Assembly: GCF_000755145.1 (NCBI RefSeq)
Contig: NZ_CP009228.1
Span: 2,732,914-2,796,913 of the forward strand
DNA: 64,000 bases
DNA from: Treponema putidum
Lineage (GTDB): Bacteria > Spirochaetota > Spirochaetia > Treponematales > Treponemataceae
Reading direction: 5' to 3'
The number at the start of each line of letters is the position of its first letter. The first letter of the stretch is position 1. A program made the translations under genes and the position numbers. A model generated the notes under the pieces. The model was not told the DNA's origin, did no database searches, and saw only the letters and a list, made by a program, of their open reading frames with translations. Positions 53,599 through 64,000 of this stretch are shown piece after piece.

Positions 53599-53633
53599 AC
53601 CCACTTTTTACTACTTTCTCCCACCTACACCCA
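53599..53633 (-). promoter_or_regulatory. MraZ boxes with 10-bp period
   Basis: On the minus strand TGGGT (53633-53629), TGGGA (53623-53619), degenerate TAGTA (53613-53609) and TGGGT (53603-53599) recur every 10 bases, separated by 5-base spacers. Known MraZ operators are TGGGN repeats separated by 5 bases. The first box overlaps the -10 element. Confidence 0.8.
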
Positions 53634-53660
53634 TTTTATCATAAAAATTTAGAATGTCAA
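53633..53660 (-). promoter_or_regulatory. Promoter of the mraZ cluster
   Basis: On the minus strand TTGACA (53660-53655), 16 bases, TAAAAT (53638-53633) with an extended TGA before it. Start of transcription is predicted near 53626, inside the box array. Confidence 0.75.
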
Positions 53661-53717
53661 GCGGGTTATCTAAAAAAAGTGTATTTTTTTTCGATTTTTT
53701 AATATTTTTTAAACTAC

Positions 53718-53746
53718 TTGAATAAAAACGAACTTTCTTCTATTAT
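53718..53746 (+). promoter_or_regulatory. Promoter of the prolyl oligopeptidase gene
   Basis: TTGAAT (53718-53723), 17 bases, TATTAT (53741-53746). Predicted transcription starts near 53753, so the four-hairpin element at 53759-53928 would form nearly the whole 5' leader. Confidence 0.65.
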
Positions 53747-53758
53747 CTATCGATATTT

Positions 53759-53928
53759 TATAGGAGGTGTGATAAACAGTTCGCCACAAATGGTGCCTCG
53801 CTGTTTATCTGCCGAGTTTTGTACCAAAGGTACAAAACGTCGCATTATTATATGCGGTTTGTAAACAAACCGCTTGAAAAAACTTTTTTCGGAAGCTGAA
53901 GCTTCCTACAAAAAGTTTTTATAGGAGA
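53759..53928 (+). repeat. Four-hairpin leader element, copy B (before prolyl oligopeptidase)
   Basis: This 170-base element opens TATAGGAG and has four stem-loops in series. Stem 1 is GATAAACAG/CTGTTTATC (53771-53779 with 53801-53809). Stem 2 is GTTTTGTACC/GGTACAAAAC (53816-53838). Stem 3 is GCGGTTT/AAACCGC (53854-53873). Stem 4 is AAAAACTTTT/AAAAGTTTTT (53878-53920) with inner GGAAGC/GCTTCC. It ends ATAGGAG, the ribosome-binding site of the gene at 53934. Copy A precedes yidC. Confidence 0.85.
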
Positions 53929-53933
53929 AGCTG

Positions 53934-55982
53934 ATGCAATACAAAAAATCCGATGTTTATGATAATTATTTTGGAACTATCGTTCCTGATCCGTACCGAT
54001 GGCTTGAAGATGATAATGCCCCTGAAGTCATAGACTGGGTAAAAGAAGAAAACAAAAAAACCGAAGATTTTTTATCCAAAATCTCTTTCAGAGGCGAGCT
54101 AAAAAAACGGCTCGAGGAAATTTGGGATTATGAAAAACGCTCAGGTCTTTTTAAGGCAGGAGACTTTTATTATTTTTTTAGAACGGAAGGCTTACAAAAT
54201 CAAAGCATTATGTACCGCCAAAGCGGAAATACAAAAGCGGAAAGCTCTCCTGAAGTTTTTTTCGATCCGAATAAGCTAAGTTCGGACGGAACTACAGCTT
54301 TAAAAAACATAGCTTTTTCTAAGGATGGAAAATACATGGCCTATTCCGTCTCAGGAAGCGGCTCCGACTGGGAAGAAATCTTCGTCTTTGATGCCGAAAA
54401 AAAGACCGATACCAAAGAGCACATACATTGGGTAAAATTTTCCAATATAGCATGGTATAAGGACGGCTTTTTTTACAGCTCCTATGATGCTCCCGATAAG
54501 GGAAAGGCTTTAACCGAAAAAAATGAGTTTCAAAAACTCAAGTATCATAAACTTGGCACAAGCGAAAATGAAGATATCCTTATCTTTGAGGACAAGGATC
54601 ATCCCTTGCGTTCTTTTACTGCAAGCACAACTGAAGATGAGAAGACCCTCCTTATCACGGCTTTTGAAGCCGGAAGTGAGGGCAACATGCTTTTTGTTGC
54701 GGACTTAAGCGAAGGGCTCCCCAAATCTTCACACTGTTTTAAACAATACAATAAAAATTTTAATGACAGCATCTACCCTCTTGAAACGGAAAAGGGCTTT
54801 TTATATTTATCAACCAATAAAGAAGCCCCATTTTACCGAATTGTAAAGACATCTTTAAACAATATAAGTGAAGCAGCCATCGAAGAAGTAATACCGCAAA
54901 AAGACTGTCTTTTATCAAGTGCAGCCCTTTGCGGCGGGAAAATCCTTACGGTTTACTTGCGGGATGTTCAGGATGAAGCCTTTATCAGTGATCTTGACGG
55001 AAAAAACAGCACAAAAATAAATCTGCCTGCAAATGGAAGCATCACCTTTTCAGGAACACGAAAAAATGAAGACTCTTTATTTTTCAATTTTACCTCTTAT
55101 ACAACTCCCAACAAAATCATACGATATGATATAAAAACAAATACTTTAACCGATTTTTTTGTTCCTGCAATTCCAATCGACACGGAAGAATTTAAATGCG
55201 AACAAGTCTTTTTTAAGAGCAAGGACGGAACAAAGATTCCTATGCACATTGTTTCAAAAAAAGATATTAAACTCGACGGAAATAACCCAACGATTCTGTA
55301 TGGGTACGGAGGCTTTGCTATTTCCCTTCCGCCAGCCTTTTCTGCAGCCAGAATGGCCTTTTTGGAAAAAGGAGGCATTTTCGCCTGTGTAAATTTACGC
55401 GGCGGTCTTGAATACGGAGAAGCATGGCACTCAGCCGGAAAAAAGATGAAAAAACAAAATGTTTTCGACGATTTTATTGCAGCAGGGGAATATTTGATAG
55501 AGCACAAATATACCTCAAATAAAAAACTTGCAATTCAAGGAGGCTCAAACGGAGGCCTTTTAATAGGAGCCGTAACAAACCAACGCCCAGATCTTTTTGC
55601 CGTTGCAATCCCTCAGGTTGGAGTTTTGGATATGCTCCGCTACCAGCATTTTACCATAGGTTGGGCTTGGGTTGATGAATACGGAAGCAGCGAGGACAGT
55701 AAGGAGATGTTTGAATATCTTTATGCCTACTCGCCCCTCCATAACGTAAAAGAAGGGATAAACTATCCTTCCATTATGATATGTACCGGTGACCATGACG
55801 ACAGAGTTGTTCCTGCACACTCCTTTAAGTATGCTCAAGCCTTGCACGACACTTACAAGGGAAAAAACCCGATCCTCATCCGTATAACCGAAAAAGCAGG
55901 CCACGGAGCAGGCAAACCCACTGCAAAAATAATAGAAGAAACGGCCGATATCTACGCCTTTATATTTAATCAAACGGTTTAA
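53934..55982 (+). CDS. Prolyl oligopeptidase (S9A)
   Basis: This 682-residue serine peptidase cleaves short peptides after proline. It has no signal peptide. The N-terminal part (SDVYDNYFGTIVPDPYRWLEDDNAPEV) and a seven-bladed propeller (about 70-400) guard the catalytic alpha/beta-hydrolase domain. That domain contains LYGYGGFAISLPP, LRGGLEYGEAWHSAGKK, the Ser motif IQGGSNGGLLIGA (about residue 540), the Asp in CTGDHDDRVVPAHSFK and the His in ITEKAGHGAGKP. It probably serves peptide catabolism in an amino-acid-fermenting spirochete. It is transcribed alone, opposite to both flanking clusters. Confidence 0.94.
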   Translation: MQYKKSDVYDNYFGTIVPDPYRWLEDDNAPEVIDWVKEENKKTEDFLSKISFRGELKKRLEEIWDYEKRSGLFKAGDFYYFFRTEGLQNQSIMYRQSGNTKAESSPEVFFDPNKLSSDGTTALKNIAFSKDGKYMAYSVSGSGSDWEEIFVFDAEKKTDTKEHIHWVKFSNIAWYKDGFFYSSYDAPDKGKALTEKNEFQKLKYHKLGTSENEDILIFEDKDHPLRSFTASTTEDEKTLLITAFEAGSEGNMLFVADLSEGLPKSSHCFKQYNKNFNDSIYPLETEKGFLYLSTNKEAPFYRIVKTSLNNISEAAIEEVIPQKDCLLSSAALCGGKILTVYLRDVQDEAFISDLDGKNSTKINLPANGSITFSGTRKNEDSLFFNFTSYTTPNKIIRYDIKTNTLTDFFVPAIPIDTEEFKCEQVFFKSKDGTKIPMHIVSKKDIKLDGNNPTILYGYGGFAISLPPAFSAARMAFLEKGGIFACVNLRGGLEYGEAWHSAGKKMKKQNVFDDFIAAGEYLIEHKYTSNKKLAIQGGSNGGLLIGAVTNQRPDLFAVAIPQVGVLDMLRYQHFTIGWAWVDEYGSSEDSKEMFEYLYAYSPLHNVKEGINYPSIMICTGDHDDRVVPAHSFKYAQALHDTYKGKNPILIRITEKAGHGAGKPTAKIIEETADIYAFIFNQTV

Positions 55983-56058
55983 CCAAATCGGTTTTATTAA
56001 ACAGGTTTACTAAACCGATTTACTAAATCGTTTTACTAAACCGATTTTACTAAATCGG
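55978..56058. repeat. 13-bp tandem repeat at the end of the prolyl oligopeptidase gene
   Basis: About six imperfect copies of a 13-bp unit (TTTACTAAAYCGA) start within the stop codon region. Clear copies begin at 55993, 56006, 56019, 56032 and 56046. Because the unit contains AAATCGGTTT/AAACCGATTT complements (55986-55995 with 56012-56021), the array can also fold into hairpins that may help end transcription. Confidence 0.75.
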
Positions 56059-56061
56059 CCA

Positions 56062-56094
56062 AGAGAGCCTTTAAATCTTTTTTAAAGGCTCTCT
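56062..56094 (-). terminator. Bidirectional terminator between convergent genes
   Basis: AGAGAGCCTTTAAA (56062-56075) and TTTAAAGGCTCTCT (56081-56094) form a perfect 14-bp stem with a short loop. The hairpin overlaps the stop codon of the DUF2339 gene. Confidence 0.85.
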
Positions 56095-58665
56095 ACTTTT
56101 CTTCGGTTTTTCCAATTTCAACTTTTCCAAACTTTTTTAACATGGGCTGAATTGCATAGCTCAATAAAAGAAGAGCAACTCCAAACACCAAAGAAGTGAT
56201 AACCTTCGATAAAATATTCAAAGTATTTAAGTCAACAATAATCAGCTTTGCCGCAACAAATATTATCAGCCCAAGCGAAATATAAACCATCTTAGCCCTT
56301 CCCTTCCGTAAATAATAAACAAATGAAGCTATGGAATAAAAAGCCCAAAGAAGGGTTAAGATACCTCCATTTTTTACGGGGAGATAAATATCTACAAAAC
56401 TCAAGAAAACAAAGATAATACTTATAACTGCAAAGTAAAGAATTTGAGGCAGCTTTAATATCTTAAAAAAAGCAATCAATATAAGGGCATTGACAATATT
56501 TATTACAACCGAAATAGCATCTATATTCAAGATTTTAATGAGGATTGCATCCTGATGCGGCATACGGCTGTAAATAAACCCATAATAAAAAAATGCAACG
56601 GTAATCAAAAATATCCGGCCGACATTTAAACTTGCCTTATCTTTATTAAGCTTATTTTTATAAAATTTATCCAAGGCTAAAATAAAAAGTCCCGAAAGTA
56701 AAATTCCATATCTAAATTGATCTGCCGCAATAGAAAAATCGAAAAGCATAATTTTCAACATTAAAATAAAAAAGCAAAGTCTGTAAAAAAATCGGGCATT
56801 TTCAGTTTTTTCTTTTATTAGAGAAAAACCGTAAACTGCAAAACTTAGAGCCGCTTCAATTCCAAGAAAAAGATATACATAAGAGCGGTTCCATTTAAAA
56901 AAACAATTTAAAGTGTCTGCAAACGAAAATAAAAATAAAATAAAAATTCCCGCATCTACAGCCCGCTCATAGAACCATTCTTTTTTAAGTTTATGATGCA
57001 TAAGGTTATAAACAACTATGAGGACGAGCACAAGGCCTTGAGCAAAAATTTCCGTCCTCTTTATATCAAGTTTATACAAACTGAAGATCAAAAATATAAA
57101 AATATAGGCTTGAAAAACAAATCCTTGATAAGCCTTTTTAAATTTTTCTTTTTGTATAAAAACCGATAAGCCCATCGGAACAAGGTAAAAAGCTCCTTGA
57201 AGGAAAAAGAACAGCGGCGTAAGATTGTCAAAATCCCGCCCAAGTGAAATTATCGCCATTATATAAGCTGCAGCAAAAAGAAGGTGAAGCAAAACAAAAA
57301 CTTTTAATTCTTCTTTTTTGCGGAAAAGCCAAAATCCTAAAAAGGCCATGCTTAATACAAGGATGGGCTGAATATCATAGGTAAACCTGTCCACCACCGT
57401 TACATAAAGAGAAAGCAAAGCCCCTGCAAGATAGATAATCCCCAAATTATCCATTCTTTTTTTTCGGAAAGCAAGATAGGCTAAAACTATGTAAAAAAAT
57501 GAAAAAATAAGATAGGCCGTACTTTGAGGCGCAAATTTATAAACAGAAAGTTTATATGTTAAAAATAAGGAAAAACCCAAATTTAAAACGGCAAAAGCAG
57601 GAGACAGAATTTTATCCCTTTTCTTTTCATCATCCTTTAAATAAAAATAAAGATCGGGAATGATATGAACGGCCATCAATAAAAGAACAAGGCCGAAAAA
57701 CAGAACCGCATCATCGACATTCAAAACCGTGACAAGTAAAAGACGGGTTAAAATTCCTAAAAATGAAATCAGCGAGATAAACTGCAAAAGCCTCCATCGT
57801 TTAAAAAAGTAAACTGCCGATGAAAGAGCCGAAACTGCAAATACATAAAGTCCGAAGCCTGTCAAACCTAAAAAGCCTAAATCTACGGCAAAAGGTATTA
57901 TAAGGGAACCAAGCAAGCCGATTATTGCTATTGATGAAGAGGTGGTCATAATTGAAAGGGTGTAAGAAAAAGCCGTAATCAAACTTAAAAATACAAAGGC
58001 GGAAAAATCTCCTAAAATACCGTACCTCAAATAAGCAGCGTAGACGGTGATATAAAAAACGGCTATACCTCCGCCAAACAGAACTTGACTTAAAAGAAGG
58101 CGGGACTTAGCCGCACTCCTAAAACCGAAAAAGCAAAGGCAGATACCTATCAAGCCGCCTATAACCAAAGCAACCTCTTTTGTTATATATCCTTTATCAT
58201 AGCTTAACTTAAAAATAAAGCCCACGCCTATCAATAGCAGGATAATCCCCAGCTTACTTATAATGGACTCTATGGAAAATAAATTCTTAAAATAGGGAGA
58301 AAGAGCAGCATGTTTTTCTTTAATTCCTTTTTTTGTAGAACTTTCGCTTGAACAGGATTTATCTACAGGTGTAGCAGATTCTTTAATAAAAGAATAATTT
58401 TCATTTTCTTCATTCTTAAAACCTTCTCCAGCCTTAATCCATACTTCAGGCTTCGCTTCATCAGTTACAGACCCAACCTCTTCATAGGCAATATCAGGCA
58501 CCTCAACCTCTGGAGAAACATTAGAAAATTTCAATTCCAAATCCGAAAGTTTAGTTTTTAAAAGAATAATTTCTTCTTTCTGTTTTTTTATTTCAACAGC
58601 ATTTTTGATAGGAAAAAAATAATATAAATTATAATACAAATTAGAACAATCAAAAATAATACCAT
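56093..58665 (-). CDS. DUF2339-family polytopic membrane protein, 5' end frameshifted
   Basis: This very hydrophobic protein (about 855 residues) has more than twenty membrane helices and an N-terminal coiled coil (EIKKQKEEIILLKTKLSDLE) followed by an acidic linker. The architecture fits DUF2339. The long open frame begins at ATG 58699, which has no ribosome-binding site. A better start is ATG 58665, seven bases after GGAG, coding MVLFLIVLICIIIYIIFF, a typical anchor. That frame joins the long one only if the T7 run (minus strand, 58619-58613) had eight T's. The gene therefore looks frameshifted by one missing base. Function unknown, probably an inner-membrane transporter or envelope protein. 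Confidence 0.75.
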
Positions 58666-58767
58666 GACTTAACTCCGGTTTTGAACATAAGAGGTACATC
58701 CTAACATTTTTTAGTTAAATAATCAAGGAATGGACAATCCGATAAACCGGTGGTGGAATAAAAAAAA

Positions 58768-58881
58768 GCCAGGCAGCATCCTACTTTCCCACTTGATCAG
58801 CAGTATCATCGGCGTAAGAGAGCTTGACTTCCGTGTTCGGGATGGGAACGGGTATTACCTCTCCACTATGGCCACCTGGCA
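58768..58881 (-). rRNA. rrf: 5S ribosomal RNA
   Basis: The minus strand reads TGCCAGGTGGCCATAGTGGA at the 5' end, has the CCCGTTCCCATCCCGAACAC loop-B/C core, and ends in the complementary GCCTGGC. The terminal stem is followed by a T8 run that may terminate the operon. It is about 114 bases. Exact ends are inferred from pairing. Confidence 0.9.
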
Positions 58882-58994
58882 ATAAAAAACAAATTAAGGA
58901 CTTAAAACCGTATCTTCAGTTTTAAGTGCAAGAATAAGGTAAGAGAATGAAGAAAAAAGGTTAATTTTTTATATATAGAAAAAAGAAACAATAA

Positions 58995-61980
<2,986 letters not shown>

Positions 61981-62161
61981 TTATTGTCCCTTCTTTCTTT
62001 CACTTTTCGCTTAAAAAGAAGTTTTGTATTTTTCTTAAGTTTCACGCTGTAATGTACTTACATTCCAGCGCCTTCATTCCCTTCCCTATCTATGTCAAAT
62101 ATCTTTTCGCCTTTTCTTAGCGATTGGGCGAATAAAAACCTTGTCGTTAAACAAGGCCTTA

Positions 62162-62235
62162 TGGAGATAAGGGGATTCGAACCCCTGACCTACGGCTTGC
62201 AAAGCCGCCGCTCTAGCCAGCTGAGCTATATCCCC
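62162..62235 (-). tRNA. tRNA-Ala (anticodon TGC) in the rRNA spacer
   Basis: A complete cloverleaf on the minus strand has acceptor GGGGATA/TATCTCC with one G-T pair, D stem GCTC/GAGC and anticodon loop TTTGCAA giving TGC. The T arm is GGGG-TTCGAAT-CCCC. It lies between 16S and 23S, a standard place for tRNA-Ala. Confidence 0.95.
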
Positions 62236-62375
62236 TCAGTTATTTTATAAAAAAGAGTTTCAGGAAAGAACAGAAAGAAGTATCAAATTGTCTTGTGTAC
62301 TTCAAGACTATTATACAAGTATTAGTTTGTATATTATTTAGAAAGTTAAAACAACCTTCTATACTTACCCTTTCT

Positions 62376-63925
<1,550 letters not shown>

Positions 63926-63936
63926 ATTATTTCAAG

Positions 63937-63953
63937 CCGCCCTTAAAGAGCGG
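63937..63953 (-). other. Hairpin in the rRNA leader
   Basis: CCGC-CCTTAAAGA-GCGG folds into a short hairpin with one mismatch just before 16S rRNA. It may be a processing or antitermination element. The rest of the leader beyond 63953 shows no clear promoter before the window ends. Confidence 0.35.
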
Positions 63954-64000
63954 TTGATTTCTAATTTAAGTTTGTCCCTTATTTTTAAGGAATTTGGTAA

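Overview
The window looks like a chromosomal segment of an oral-type Treponema, closest in content to T. denticola. It is AT-rich and spirochete-like. It carries a nucleoside ABC transporter of the BmpA/TmpC (PnrA) family, a troABCDR metal-transport operon with the regulator last, a flagellar basal-body operon, and a cyclophilin-FKBP fusion of the kind described from T. denticola. Species assignment is inference from gene content; no database search was made. Most genes lie on the minus strand.

Layout. Positions 1-7 kb hold the start of an unknown membrane protein, rpsD, tRNA-Arg and tRNA-His, small hypotheticals, a frameshifted secreted protein and three nucleoside ABC-transporter genes. Positions 7-14 kb hold the PnrA lipoprotein, an M42 peptidase divergent from ddl, then malQ, clpP and an isolated cbiB. 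Positions 15-18 kb hold three exported proteins, including the double PPIase. Positions 18-21.5 kb hold rpmH-rnpA-yidD-yidC-jag. Positions 22.9-27.4 kb hold troABCDR, preceded by a perfect promoter-proximal palindrome. Positions 27-31 kb hold a GH3 enzyme and a large TPR protein. Positions 31-40 kb hold fliJ, fliI, fliH, fliG, fliF, fliE, flgC, flgB, hslU and hslV (listed left to right, transcribed leftwards). Positions 40-45.8 kb hold xerC, topA, dprA, a TPR lipoprotein and xerD. Positions 45.8-53.6 kb hold a division/cell-wall cluster, mraZ-rsmH-ftsL-like-murF-ftsW-ftsQ-ftsA-ftsZ. Positions 53.7-58.7 kb hold a prolyl oligopeptidase and a DUF2339 membrane protein. The right end is an rRNA operon (16S, tRNA-Ala, 23S, 5S) read leftwards.

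How the genes work together. The mraZ-to-ftsZ block makes the division ring and part of the peptidoglycan precursor. The dprA-topA-xerC-hslVU-flgBC-fliEFGHIJ order matches the order known in Bacillus and builds the flagellar rod, MS ring, switch and export ATPase. The rpmH-to-jag block couples ribosome and tRNA-processing genes to membrane insertion. The pnr and tro operons supply nucleosides and metal ions.

Most notable non-gene structure. A ~170-nt element with four successive stem-loops occurs twice (20507-20676 minus; 53759-53928 plus). Each copy ends in the Shine-Dalgarno sequence of an unrelated gene (yidC; prolyl oligopeptidase). Stem sequences change in compensating ways while single-stranded linkers are conserved. 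Other oddities are a 14-copy, 12-bp minisatellite coding for Cys-Lys-Ala-Ala inside murF, a likely CTG start for xerD, 10-bp-spaced MraZ boxes, and four genes interrupted at homopolymers. Three of those four are restored by one extra base, so sequencing error and contingency slippage both need to be considered.
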